Positions 20,194-29,327 of a stretch of 49,507 nt of DNA are shown piece by piece; position 1 is the first letter of the stretch; every line of letters starts with the position of its first letter. The notes beneath the pieces were generated by a model, which was not told the origin of the DNA, made no database searches, and saw only the letters and a program-made list of their open reading frames with translations. Source of the DNA: Mycobacterium sp. E2733 (GTDB lineage: Bacteria; Actinomycetota; Actinomycetes; Mycobacteriales; Mycobacteriaceae); contig NZ_LZJZ01000116.1 of NCBI RefSeq assembly GCF_001667585.1, forward strand, positions 1 through 49,507. The letters are read 5' to 3'. The position numbers were made by a program, and so were the translations under genes.

Positions 20194-21684
20194 GTGGCTG
20201 ACGTAGATCCTGCTGAGGCCGCATTTGATGCCTTGCTCGATGAGTTGACCTCATTAGAGGTGTCAAAGCTGACGTGGCTCGAGATTGCCGCTCGCCTGCT
20301 TACCTTCTGTCATAAATTCAGGCCCCTCGCGACCGCTTGGAGCGGACTTAGCATCGATCCCTGGCACACAGTTCTGGGCGTGGAACTGAGTGCGGGAGAC
20401 GCCTTGGTCAATGTCGACCGCACTTTCTTTGTGCAGCGACCCGGCCTTGCCTCGAAGCTCGTCGCCTCATCATCCTTCGCCTCGCGCGAACACGTCCGGG
20501 CCTTGGTCGCGACGGCGAAGAGTGCGCTGAGTCCACGGCCCTTCGCGGACACACGCTTCTCACTGTCGGTAGTGGCGAGGGGCCTGGCGGGTGCGATCGA
20601 CAACCTGGCCGGTTCTACGTACATGACCTGGTTCAAAAACCAAGGGGAGGTGACGATCGCGGAGGGCGAGCCGTATCCGGTTTGTAGCCATGACCCGCGG
20701 CCCTGGCTGGGCACACACGCGGCGAACACCAATCCCGCGAGCCGCCCGAATCGTGATCTCAGTTTCACCCCATCGCTCCGCATCGCGACGGGTCCACTCG
20801 GATTCACCTACACGCTCGACTTCACGTTCTGGGACCGGTTAAGTCCGCTCGGCTCCAGCCCCAATGGTCTGGTGATGGCAGCGGCGCAACCGAACCTTGG
20901 GCTGGCGGAATTCACCATGGACACGGATAACCCCCCAAACGATCCGGCGACCTGGTATGCGAATCATGGACCGGGAAACGCCGTCGAGCAGGTCGACAGG
21001 ATCACGAGACTGATCGAGGCGGCGATGCGGCAGGGCGCCGAGCTGGTGCTCATGCCCGAATACGCCGCCTCTGAGATCACGCACACAGCGCTCGAAACAG
21101 CGCTGTCGGGTAAACCCGCTCCGATCGTTTTCTGCATCGGTATATCGCGCCCGGACAAAAACAAGTATGTACACAACGAGGCCTGGCTCCGAGTGAGCAC
21201 ACCCGGAGTGTCACAAAGCTATTCGGCGCACTTCCACGCAAAGACAAGTGGCGCCAAACTTTTTGGCGCTGCTGAGCGCATCCACACCGCCTCCGAGATC
21301 AGGGTTTTCGTCAGCCCGAACTGGTCGCTCAGCGTGCTGATCTGCGTTGAAGTGTTGGCCACCGAGATACCGGATCAGCTCGCAAAAATAGGCGCCAATC
21401 TGCTCCTCGTGCCGGCGATGAGCGAAAAAACGGGCTCCATGGCCCGCGACGCGGGCGGTCTGCGCGAAGGAAGCCAGGCCTTTGTCGTGATGGCCAACGG
21501 TCCCGCCTTCTGGTGGCCCATGCAGGACCCACCATGCGAAGCTTTCTTTGCCGGCCCCTACGCAAGCTCGCCTTCGAGCTGGGAGGCGCCCCTGCCTGGA
21601 CAGGCGCGAAAGCTGAACAAGATCGCGGCGTGGATATTCCGGGCCTCGAGGAAGACCGTCTCCATACGGCAACTTCCCGCCTGA
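20194..21684 (+). CDS. nitrilase-fold (carbon-nitrogen hydrolase) protein with a large unknown N-terminal domain
   Basis: 496 residues from GTG 20194, chosen for AGGGGGA five bases upstream. Residues about 225-480 look like a carbon-nitrogen hydrolase: VMAAAQPNLG at the first strand, Glu289 in LVLMPEYA, Lys350 in HFHAKTSGAKLF and Cys384 in SVLICVEV form the E-K-C triad. Such enzymes cleave or make amide or nitrile C-N bonds. Residues 1-220 match no domain I know; a helical start (DALLDELTSLEVSKLTWLEI) leads to a mixed region. Base composition looks less GC-rich than its neighbours, which hints at transfer. A winged-helix gene follows after 51 bases. Free nitrilases are usually 260-350 residues, so the N-terminal addition is substantial. 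Confidence 0.8.
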   Translation: MADVDPAEAAFDALLDELTSLEVSKLTWLEIAARLLTFCHKFRPLATAWSGLSIDPWHTVLGVELSAGDALVNVDRTFFVQRPGLASKLVASSSFASREHVRALVATAKSALSPRPFADTRFSLSVVARGLAGAIDNLAGSTYMTWFKNQGEVTIAEGEPYPVCSHDPRPWLGTHAANTNPASRPNRDLSFTPSLRIATGPLGFTYTLDFTFWDRLSPLGSSPNGLVMAAAQPNLGLAEFTMDTDNPPNDPATWYANHGPGNAVEQVDRITRLIEAAMRQGAELVLMPEYAASEITHTALETALSGKPAPIVFCIGISRPDKNKYVHNEAWLRVSTPGVSQSYSAHFHAKTSGAKLFGAAERIHTASEIRVFVSPNWSLSVLICVEVLATEIPDQLAKIGANLLLVPAMSEKTGSMARDAGGLREGSQAFVVMANGPAFWWPMQDPPCEAFFAGPYASSPSSWEAPLPGQARKLNKIAAWIFRASRKTVSIRQLPA

Positions 21685-21729
21685 CAATAGTTGACAATAG
21701 TTGTAAATCGCGCCTAGCCGGTCTACAAT
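21682..21729 (+). promoter_or_regulatory. tandem TGACAATAGT repeat and leaderless promoter
   Basis: TGACAATAGT is present twice head to tail from 21682, followed by a partial third TG. TTGTAA (21701-21706) and TACAAT (21724-21729) are 17 bases apart, and the -10 ends six bases before ATG 21736, so transcription would start at or near the ATG. The 10-base period suits two protein units on one face of DNA. The stop codon of the nitrilase-fold gene lies in the first repeat. Confidence 0.55.
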
Positions 21730-21735
21730 CGCTCT

Positions 21736-22359
21736 ATGGCTGCCGCGGCGACACAACTCACTGCATTGCTCGACGACCTCGCCAAGCGCGCATCGGTCCG
21801 AGACGTGCGGGATTTCAGCGTCGTAGTCGGGCTGGTAAGCGACCTCGGCCGACTAGTCACCCGTGGTAGCGAATCGGATATCCGCCAGGCGCAGGCGGCC
21901 GTGTCGGCGGTGCGCGAACAGCTTCGTGACGACGAGCGCGCGCTCGGCAGCCCCACCCAGACGTTGGCGGGCCCGGAAAGCCGACCCTTCCTTGCGGGTG
22001 CCCTGTGGGCTATAAGCGAGATGATGACAACCCGGCTCGATGCAATGCCCTTCCCCACTACTCGTGGTCGTGTGACGCGCAGGGTTCGCATCCGGGAAAT
22101 GGTGCTGGAGGCGCTGGCCTCTGGAGACGAACCCCAGTCGCCGACGGCGATTCTTGAGTCAATAGTCAAGCATGACGGTGCGACTCGGTTTGACGAAGTG
22201 TCGCGGGCCCTGACCGAAATGTTGGCCGCTGGGCTGGTTCATTCGCTACCGTCCGACACCGACCGAAGGATGAAGTACCTCGAGCTCACGCCCCAAGGTC
22301 GTTCGATTGCGGACAAGTACGAGCAGAAGGGCGTGATCAGGACGAAAATCCACGCTTGA
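21736..22359 (+). CDS. winged-helix DNA-binding protein
   Basis: 207 residues. The N-terminal half is helical (LTALLDDLAKRASVRDVRDF, SDIRQAQAAVSAVREQL). Residues about 115-200 form a winged helix: VRIREMVLEALASGDEPQSP, then a recognition region with FDEVSRALTEMLAAGLVHSL and the wing MKYLELTPQGRSIADKY. This resembles MarR/PadR-type regulators but I cannot place the family. The start appears leaderless. It may bind the tandem repeat just upstream and regulate itself, or act as the DNA-sensing partner of the nitrilase-fold protein. Confidence 0.75.
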   Translation: MAAAATQLTALLDDLAKRASVRDVRDFSVVVGLVSDLGRLVTRGSESDIRQAQAAVSAVREQLRDDERALGSPTQTLAGPESRPFLAGALWAISEMMTTRLDAMPFPTTRGRVTRRVRIREMVLEALASGDEPQSPTAILESIVKHDGATRFDEVSRALTEMLAAGLVHSLPSDTDRRMKYLELTPQGRSIADKYEQKGVIRTKIHA

Positions 22360-22470
22360 TCTCCGATTGCGCCACCTGCCGGCCAAACGTCGCCCGCGCG
22401 AATGTGATCCCGTACCGCTCGGCGATGCGCATGAATACATGTCATCCGCCTGGCCGCTGAACGCCCCCGT

Positions 22471-25400
22471 TCATTTCATCGCCTCGGCCCACGCGATATG
22501 CCCTTGGAAGCCAAGCGATTTCGCCATGTCGCGGTAGCGGTCCCGCAATTGCGCGTAAGCCGCGACGTCGCCGTGAGCATGCGCGAGCAGAGCCCGAGAC
22601 CGCGCCAGCCAGACGTCGCGAAAAGCTAAGCCGGCTTCGGTCGGCGCCTGCGCCAGTCGGTCGATCGCCGCCTCGGCTTCGGTCAGGTCAGCGTCGGCCC
22701 CGCGACCAAGCAGTGTCTCCACCAGGACACCCGTCGCTGGGACGCCCCACGCCAGCAGCTGTCCCTCGCGGATCAGATCGTCTACGGCCGCGCGCATGGC
22801 CGGTATAGCGCCATCGATGTCTCCCCGCTTAGCCCTCTCACGCGCCAAGTACACATGGACGATCGGTAACTCGCCGAGGTTGTGTCCCCCGCGTGTGAAC
22901 ACGTCGATGGCCTCGGTCAGCAGCTTCTGTCCGTGATCACGCTCCGCGGCCGTTTCACGGTGCATCAGCGCAACGCCCAGCGAGACCCGAGCGAAGGCCA
23001 ACGCCAGGTCATCGGCGGATCGTTCGGCAATCGCTACGGCAGCCTCGATCTCGCTCACCGTGGAATCATTAGACGCCAGAACGCCACCCATGACTCCCGG
23101 GAAGTACACGTAGCCCACCACGAGGGTGTAGGACAGGGGGTCGGCATCGCGGGCCATGGCCAGGCCGTGGCGTACATCGTCGCGCCATCCAGGAAGACCC
23201 AGGGCATAGCGAGCCATCGCCCGCAGTGTCAGGGCGACGGCCAACGGAGAGATCCCGAACATGAAATTGCCTTTGGCGGGGTCACCATCGGCCAACTCGA
23301 TGACCCTCTGCGACCAGCGCAGCGCTTCGCACCACTCGCCGCTCTCGATCTTGGCGTAGATCAGTGGCACCGACAGCCCCACCGTCGAGGTCGGATCGTC
23401 CAGTGAGTCGATGAGGGCCATGGCTTCCGATGCCAGCGGCGAGGCCTTGCGCATTTCGGCCTGATAGGCGTAATCGAGCACCAGCCCCACCATGGCGATG
23501 GCCAGTGAAGCTTTGTCGCCGGCGGTGGTGCACAACTGGCGCAGATCGTCGAAGGGCGCTCCCGCCACATTGAGATGGACTCGCCAGGCGCTGCCGCACA
23601 ACATGGTTCGAGGAGCAATGCGCATGGTTACCCGGTTCGGATCATCAGCGGGTACGGCGTCGGCGAGGTTTTCGGCACGCTGCCAGCTGAGCCGCGCCGC
23701 CGCGATGTCGCGGTTCATTGCCCACCCTGCGGCGCGCATTTGCCAGCCGTACGCGGCGTGGAGGTCACCGGCGGCCTCCAGATGTTCGGCGATCAAGGCA
23801 GCGTTTTCATCAGCTGCTGCCAGGTCACGTGATTCGATTGCGGCTGCGACGCGCCGGTGGCGCTCGGCGCGATCCGACTTGAGCTGTGATTCGTAGGCCA
23901 CCGTGCGGATCAGCGGATGGCGGAAGACATACTCCGGTTCTCGGGTGAATCGGATCTGATCGATCAACTCGCCGCGCAGCAGGTCGTCCATGAAAGGATC
24001 GATGCCCAGCGTTTCCAGCAGGTCCCAGCTGAACTTCGAGCCGATGACCGCTGCTGCAGTTAAGGTTCGCTTGGCCGCCGGGGCAAGGCGGTCGATGCGG
24101 GCGGCAATAGTCGCTTGCACGGTGGCGGGGACGCTGACTTCGGCAGCGCCGGCTGTCGAAAAGTAGGCGGTACGGCTTCCGCCAAGAACACCACGGTCTG
24201 CCAATTCCCGCACTATCTCCTCCGCGAAAAATGGATTACCGGCAGCCCTCTCGGCGATCATGCTGGCCAACCCGCCAACCGAAGGATGCGGCCCGAGAAG
24301 CTGTGCGACCAATGCTGCGGTCTCCGGATCACTCAGCGGCGCAAGGGCGATGGTCTGAGCGCCGGGCACCCGGGCCAACGCGCCGCGGTATTCGGGGCGA
24401 TAGGTGACAAGTACCAGCGCGGGCGTCTGCGGGATCACCGTGAGGAACGCGGCCAGCATCGACTCGCTGACCTCATCAATCCAGTGCGCGTCCTCGATGA
24501 CATAGACTGCCGGGGTTTCGCGGGCGAGTGATGCGGCATTGACCAGCGCGGTCAACCGCCGCCGACGCGCATCCGGATCGATCTTCGGCAGCTCCACGTC
24601 GGGATCGGCGACGCCAAGCAGGTCATCGAAGAGCAGCAAGTCGTCCGGCTCCGCGTCGGGAGCCTGAGCCCGGATCTGGGCCCGGGCGGCCTCCGGGTCA
24701 AGACCCTTGACGCCGGTGGTTACTCGAAGCAGACCTGCGACGGCATGAAAGGGCACTTTGCTCGTGTGCGACTCGCAGAAGACTGTGAACACATCGATTT
24801 GACGAGCATCTGCCATCGCACAGACTTCACGCACCAGACGGCTTTTACCGATGCCCGGTGCCCCGAAGAAACCGACGACCACGCCGTATCCGTCGATGGC
24901 ACGGTTCAACAAACCCTCGACGGCGGACATCTCCCATTGCCGACCAACCAGATTCGACTGAGCGCGCCCAGCAGACCGATGCCTGTCGCAAATATCCAGC
25001 AGCCGACGGGCGGGCACCGGCTCATCGGCACCCTTGATCTGGACCAGCTCAGCATCACCGAGGACCGCCGCACCCTCGACCAGCCGTGCCGTGGATTCGC
25101 TGAGCATCACCGCGCCCGGCGGTGCCACCGATTCCATCCGCTGAGCCATACCGACCTGCTCACCGACGGCGGTGTATCCGAAAGACGCCGAACCGATTTC
25201 ACCGGCGATCACCTGACCGGAGTTCAACCCGACCCGCAGCAGCAGCTCTACACCATCGCGGTCTCGGACATCGGCACCGAGTTGGTTTGCTTCCTGTTGG
25301 ATCGCCAAACCCGCGAGGCAGGCGCGAACAGCGTGGTCCTCTAGGGCGACCGGCGCTCCGAACACGGCCATGATGCCGTCGCCGGTGAACTTGTCCACCG

Positions 25401-25680
25401 TGCCGCCATAGCGCTTCACCATCGCCGCGCAGCGGTTAGCCAGGTTGGCCATGATTTCGCGCAGCCGCTCGGTCCCGACAGCCGCGGCCATCTCCATCGA
25501 ATGGACAACATCGGCGAACAAGACGGTGACTTGCTTAAACTCGGCCGCTCGAGTCGCCTCGTTGAGAGCTGTACCGCATTCACTACAGAACTTGGCCACC
25601 GGACTGGATTGCGCGCCGCAGGAACCACATACCAACCCGGTCTGAGTCAGTTCACGGCCGTCATCCCGGTTGGGGTCCAC
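22471..25680 (-). CDS. class III adenylyl cyclase fused to an AAA/STAND ATPase and TPR-like region
   Basis: 1069 residues from GTG 25680. In order: a zinc ribbon (C18, C21, C32, C35), a class III cyclase domain (about 48-200), a P-loop domain with GAPGIGKS (273-280) and YVIEDAHWID, and a long alpha-helical TPR-like C-terminal half. In the cyclase, Asp57 and Asp101 (metal ligands), Lys97 and Thr170 (base recognition, class IIIb pattern) and Arg181 are present. The transition-state Asn is replaced by Gly177 in EQVGMAQR. It may therefore be weak or act as a sensor. It is the LuxR-less relative of cyclase-AAA regulators common in mycobacteria. It is convergent with the winged-helix gene; 22360-22470 shows no gene I trust. 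Confidence 0.92.
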   Translation of the reverse strand: MDPNRDDGRELTQTGLVCGSCGAQSSPVAKFCSECGTALNEATRAAEFKQVTVLFADVVHSMEMAAAVGTERLREIMANLANRCAAMVKRYGGTVDKFTGDGIMAVFGAPVALEDHAVRACLAGLAIQQEANQLGADVRDRDGVELLLRVGLNSGQVIAGEIGSASFGYTAVGEQVGMAQRMESVAPPGAVMLSESTARLVEGAAVLGDAELVQIKGADEPVPARRLLDICDRHRSAGRAQSNLVGRQWEMSAVEGLLNRAIDGYGVVVGFFGAPGIGKSRLVREVCAMADARQIDVFTVFCESHTSKVPFHAVAGLLRVTTGVKGLDPEAARAQIRAQAPDAEPDDLLLFDDLLGVADPDVELPKIDPDARRRRLTALVNAASLARETPAVYVIEDAHWIDEVSESMLAAFLTVIPQTPALVLVTYRPEYRGALARVPGAQTIALAPLSDPETAALVAQLLGPHPSVGGLASMIAERAAGNPFFAEEIVRELADRGVLGGSRTAYFSTAGAAEVSVPATVQATIAARIDRLAPAAKRTLTAAAVIGSKFSWDLLETLGIDPFMDDLLRGELIDQIRFTREPEYVFRHPLIRTVAYESQLKSDRAERHRRVAAAIESRDLAAADENAALIAEHLEAAGDLHAAYGWQMRAAGWAMNRDIAAARLSWQRAENLADAVPADDPNRVTMRIAPRTMLCGSAWRVHLNVAGAPFDDLRQLCTTAGDKASLAIAMVGLVLDYAYQAEMRKASPLASEAMALIDSLDDPTSTVGLSVPLIYAKIESGEWCEALRWSQRVIELADGDPAKGNFMFGISPLAVALTLRAMARYALGLPGWRDDVRHGLAMARDADPLSYTLVVGYVYFPGVMGGVLASNDSTVSEIEAAVAIAERSADDLALAFARVSLGVALMHRETAAERDHGQKLLTEAIDVFTRGGHNLGELPIVHVYLARERAKRGDIDGAIPAMRAAVDDLIREGQLLAWGVPATGVLVETLLGRGADADLTEAEAAIDRLAQAPTEAGLAFRDVWLARSRALLAHAHGDVAAYAQLRDRYRDMAKSLGFQGHIAWAEAMK

Positions 25681-25712
25681 GCCAACATCGTGTCACTGCT
25701 GGTCAACGCTGT

Positions 25713-25732
25713 CCGGCATATCGCCATGCCGG
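25713..25732. promoter_or_regulatory. perfect inverted repeat upstream of the cyclase
   Basis: CCGGCAT-N6-ATGCCGG lies about 33 bases upstream of the cyclase GTG. It could be an operator or a leader hairpin. The cyclase start has no clear SD, so the leader is unusual. Confidence 0.45.
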
Positions 25733-25760
25733 CTGTGAGCGACTGAGACGAAGTTTCGGG

Positions 25761-25789
25761 ACTCTCGTATGCCGTCTATTTCGAGACCG
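25761..25789 (+). repeat. 29-bp intergenic direct repeat, copy B
   Basis: Direct repeat of 18217-18245 (25 of 29 identical), 7.5 kb away and in the same orientation. It lies upstream of the cyclase. The rest of 25790-26059 holds no gene I trust; one minus-strand reading frame (ending at 25703) might be a remnant. Confidence 0.7.
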
Positions 25790-26059
25790 GTTTCCGTACA
25801 GCCTGCAAGCAGCACAGGATGGGTCAAGCAGCTGGGCGAGCAGGCCCAGAACGTATGAAGCCGGCTTACCGGCGGACACCTCGGCGAAAGTCTGGGACAC
25901 CTGCCGGAGTTGCCCGGCTACCTCACGCCTGTGCGACAAGTCCAAGGCCGCCAAAGTGGCGAGCAGGTCTCAATGGACACCTCCGGGTCCGACATGGATC
26001 TCTGCACTTTTCATGTGCGCGCCGGACGGTTTCTCTGTCAGCATGACGCACGCAGGGTA

Positions 26060-26827
26060 ATGCCGACCTCATCTGGGCGACAGCCCACTGACGAGAATCT
26101 GGACGGGGAGTTGAAGGAGCTGTACTTCGCCCAACGACAGTTCACCATGTACGGCCCGTCGCACTGGGCGGTCATCGCTGTATTCGCGATTGGTAGCGTG
26201 CTTCTGGTCTGGACCGGGCGCAGGCAGAGTCCATCGCAAGCCCGGATCCTCGGCCGGATCCTCGGAACCCTGACGGCGGCGATATTCGGCATGGTGCTGG
26301 TGGATTCGCTTTTCCCACCCACCATCGGCAGGTCAGTACCGCTGAACCTGACCGACCTCGCCACCGCCGCTGCGGCCTATGCGTTGTGGTCACAGCGACA
26401 CTGGGCGTTCGCCCTCACCTACTATTGGGGCCTCGTGCTGAGCACACAGGCGTTGATCTCCCCAGTGCTGACCGGCCCGGATTTCCCCGACTACCGGTTC
26501 CTCGGCTTCTGGTCGATTCATCTGCTCGTGGTCTGGGCGGCGATCTACCTGACCTGGGGCCGCAGAATCCGGCCCAGTTGGCGCAGCTATCGCATCGCGG
26601 TGACGGTCACCCTGATCTGGGCAGCCGCCACCTTCACGTTCAACTGCGTCGCTGGGGCTAACTACGGCTTCCTCAACGGAAAACCCCGCACCCCAAGCCT
26701 CTTAGATGTGTTAGGCCCGTGGCCGGTGTACCTGCTGACTGCGGCCACTCTCATCCTGACCGTGTGGGCCCTGATGACCCGGCCGTGGGTCCGTTCCACG
26801 GTATCCCGGCCGTCGACCATCCGATGA
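26060..26827 (+). CDS. TIGR02206/YwaF-type integral membrane protein
   Basis: 255 residues with about seven membrane segments, e.g. WAVIAVFAIGSVLLVWTG, FALTYYWGLVLSTQALISPV and VYLLTAATLILTVWALM. The plan matches the TIGR02206 family (YwaF): FTMYGPSHWAVI at the first helix, the central SPVLTGPDFPDYRFLGFW segment, and FNCVAGANYGFLNGKP near the end. No function is known for the family. ATG 26060 is chosen because the family begins close to the first helix; the SD is weak and longer forms are possible. Confidence 0.75.
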   Translation: MPTSSGRQPTDENLDGELKELYFAQRQFTMYGPSHWAVIAVFAIGSVLLVWTGRRQSPSQARILGRILGTLTAAIFGMVLVDSLFPPTIGRSVPLNLTDLATAAAAYALWSQRHWAFALTYYWGLVLSTQALISPVLTGPDFPDYRFLGFWSIHLLVVWAAIYLTWGRRIRPSWRSYRIAVTVTLIWAAATFTFNCVAGANYGFLNGKPRTPSLLDVLGPWPVYLLTAATLILTVWALMTRPWVRSTVSRPSTIR

Positions 26828-26926
26828 CGGTCGACAGGCGCTGGACCGAACACCTGCTGAATCAAACTGCAGCATCGGTCAGGAGCCCTCATCGTCCTGT
26901 CTCCGCGGACCAGCCAGGAATGCCGA

Positions 26927-27115
26927 TCATTCAGCAACGAGGTCGTCGGTGTTGACGAACACCAGATCGCCGGTGTCCAACTGCACCGCCCAACGGCGCG
27001 CCGGGTCGATGTGGCGACCACCGATGTCCACGGCTTGGCCTGCCAGGTCACCGAAATCCTCCACGATCACCCCGCCTGTCTCGGCTTCAGTGCCCGGGTA
27101 GACGCGCACCCGCAT
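26927..27115 (-). CDS. small conserved-looking protein
   Basis: 62 residues, MRVRVYPGTEAETGG through RRWAVQLDTGDLVFVNTDDLV. It is beta-rich with no membrane segment and reads like an SH3-like or DUF-type small domain. The frame can extend to 27295 through a Ser-rich stretch, but the compact domain starts at ATG 27115. I recall similar small mycobacterial proteins but cannot name one. Function is unknown. Confidence 0.5.
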   Translation of the reverse strand: MRVRVYPGTEAETGGVIVEDFGDLAGQAVDIGGRHIDPARRWAVQLDTGDLVFVNTDDLVAE

Positions 27116-27543
27116 GTTCACCGCCAGCTGCGCGCGGGGGCCGTCACTGTTTCCCCTGCCACGTTTGACCACTGTCCACTCCTGCCAACCTCTACTAACT
27201 GCTGGTGCCAGTACATCACCGCTGCTGGACGATGAAAGGGAGCTTGCGCCAATTCCTTGCACCGTGTCCATGACCGGCAGCTTCGGCAAGGCCACTCTGC
27301 TACATCACCCCGTGCATGAGTGGTGTACCGACCGCCGCGCACCTCGGCCAAGGGTCTCGGCCACCTCGCCCAGCCCCTCGGCCACCCCGATCTAAGGCGA
27401 CCAGCTCCTCGAGCGGCTTCGCAGGGGTCATCGGCGTTCACGGTAGTTCAGAGACAGATTTTTGACTGCCTCTCGGGCCTGGTCAATTCTGGTCATCGGT
27501 GTAGGCAGCCATCTCGGCGGTGGTCAAAACCTATTCCGCCAGA
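27116..27543. other. 428-base stretch without a convincing gene
   Basis: The frames here are broken and overlap in several registers. One minus-strand reading (MTPAKPLEELVALDRGG) looks protein-like but then becomes Gly/Arg repeat and stops after about 45 residues. This may be a decayed gene. Confidence 0.4.
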
Positions 27544-29325
27544 TCAGTCCTTTGGCCGGGAGCCGGCTGCTACCTCATCGGGGTAGTCGTTGTAGAAGGG
27601 CACAAAGCCTTCTTCTCGGCCTTTCAGCACGTAGAGCGGATCCTTGACGTCGGGTCCGTAACCCTGCTTGCGAAGATCGCTCTTTTTGCTTTTGAACGTC
27701 GAGGTCTGATCCAGCGAATCGACCACCCGCACAAACAACGGCACCGCGTAGCGGGGCAGCCTTTCATAAACCGTGTTGGCCAACGCCTTACCGTCAAGCT
27801 GATGACCCTCCTTCAGGACAACGGCGGCCATGCCGGCGCGCCCGTCGGCACCGGTCACCTGCACCCCGAAGACCGTGGCCGCTTCGATGGCCAGGTCGGC
27901 CGATACGGCCGCCTCGACATCGGTCGTCGCGACGTTTTCGCCCTTCCACCGGAACGTGTCTCCGAGCCGGTCGACGAACGCCGCGTGCCGGAAGCCCTGT
28001 GGGCGCATCAGGTCGCCGGTGTTGATCCAGGCGTCGCCGTCGCGGAATGCGTTGCGCACCAGCTTCTTCTCACTCGCCTCCGCATCGGTGTAGCCCTCGA
28101 ACGGCTGCTTGCTACTGACCTTGCTCAGTAACAGCCCCGGCTTGCCACCGCGCACCCGGCGCACCCGTCCCTTGTCGTCGCGAACGGGTTCGCCAGTTTC
28201 AGATTCGTACTCAACGAAAGCGACAGCGGTCGGGCAGATGCCGGCGCTCCGGGAGATGTTGAAGAGGTTGAGGAACCCGGTGTTGCCTTCGCTGGCCCCG
28301 TAGAACTCGGAGACCCGCGGGATGTTGAAGCGGTCGGTGAACGCGTCCCAGATGTCGGGCCGTAGCCCGTTGCCGGCGATCACGCGCACCCTATGTTGGC
28401 GGTCGGTATCCTTCTCAGGCTGATTGAGCAGGTAACGACAGATCTCACCGATGTAGAGAAAGGCAGTGGCGTCGTAGCGGATTACCTCGTCCCAAAAACG
28501 GGACGCCGAGAACGACCGGCCCAGCGCGAGGGTGGCGCCGGCGCCGAGCACCGCCGACACCCCCACGGTGAGAGCGCTGTTGTGGTAGAGCGGCAAGCAG
28601 CAGTACAGCGTGTCATGGCTTTTCAGCCGCATCCCGATTGCGCCGGACCCTCCAAGGGCTCGCAGCCACCGGTAATGCGTCATCACACTGGCCTTCGGAG
28701 CACCAGTGGTCCCGGAGGTGAAAATGTAGAAGGCGTTGTCGTCGGCAAGCACCGACGAAGTCGCCGCCGGATTCTCCGTGGGCGCGTCGGCCGCCAGCCG
28801 GTCCAGTTCGTCGATAGTGATCGGATGCGCGACCTGGGCGCCCGATTCGTTGACGGCCGCGAGCAGGTCGCCCTCGCCGACCAGAATCTTGGCCTTCAAC
28901 AGCTCGACGCTGTGCGCAAGCACCTTGCCCCGGTGGTGGTGGTTGAGCAGGCCTGCGATTGCGCCCAGTTTGACCACCCCCAACATCAGCAGCAACATGC
29001 GCGTCGAGTTCGTCATCATGATGGCGACCACGTCGCCGCGCCCGACGCCCCGTGCGGCCAGCATCGCGGCATACCGGTTGGCAGTCTCGTTGGCCTGGCG
29101 ATAGGTCACGGTTTCATCTTCAAACCTGACAAATACGCGGTCGCCATGGCGAGCCGCGCGGTTCTGTAGGACTCGACCGACCGAGGTCTTGGCCGACCGA
29201 CGGGTCAGGCCCGCAATCACCGCGCCGCGTGCGATGACGGGCGCGTCCTTCAGCAGACCGGGCAACGCCGCGGCAATATCCTTGAGCCTGACGGAGTCAT
29301 CAGCCGTCCGGGCAGCGGTCGCCAT
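27544..29325 (-). CDS. fadD6: long-chain fatty-acid-CoA synthetase, FadD6-like
   Basis: 593 residues of the FATP/very-long-chain acyl-CoA synthetase group. It activates fatty acids with ATP and CoA. The AMP-binding motif is YIFTSGTTGAPKASVMTH, later motifs are YGASEGNTGFLN and DRLGDTFRWKGENV, and the catalytic Lys region is near STFKSKKSDLRKQGY. NHHHRG and the C-terminal FNDYPDEVAAG are typical of FadD6 (Rv1206). It starts two bases after the SDR stop, so they are coupled, suggesting a joint lipid role. Confidence 0.93.
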   Translation of the reverse strand: MATAARTADDSVRLKDIAAALPGLLKDAPVIARGAVIAGLTRRSAKTSVGRVLQNRAARHGDRVFVRFEDETVTYRQANETANRYAAMLAARGVGRGDVVAIMMTNSTRMLLLMLGVVKLGAIAGLLNHHHRGKVLAHSVELLKAKILVGEGDLLAAVNESGAQVAHPITIDELDRLAADAPTENPAATSSVLADDNAFYIFTSGTTGAPKASVMTHYRWLRALGGSGAIGMRLKSHDTLYCCLPLYHNSALTVGVSAVLGAGATLALGRSFSASRFWDEVIRYDATAFLYIGEICRYLLNQPEKDTDRQHRVRVIAGNGLRPDIWDAFTDRFNIPRVSEFYGASEGNTGFLNLFNISRSAGICPTAVAFVEYESETGEPVRDDKGRVRRVRGGKPGLLLSKVSSKQPFEGYTDAEASEKKLVRNAFRDGDAWINTGDLMRPQGFRHAAFVDRLGDTFRWKGENVATTDVEAAVSADLAIEAATVFGVQVTGADGRAGMAAVVLKEGHQLDGKALANTVYERLPRYAVPLFVRVVDSLDQTSTFKSKKSDLRKQGYGPDVKDPLYVLKGREEGFVPFYNDYPDEVAAGSRPKD

Positions 29326-29327
29326 AG

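Noticed and set aside
22360..22470. Minus-strand protein-like fragment (MRIAERYGITFARATFGRQ)
   Set aside because: It reads like a remnant of a gene but has no start, no SD and no family I can name.
25703..25954. Minus-strand frame AALDLSHRREVAGQLRQVSQ
   Set aside because: It looks helical and could be a decayed gene, but it overlaps the direct repeat and has no proper start.
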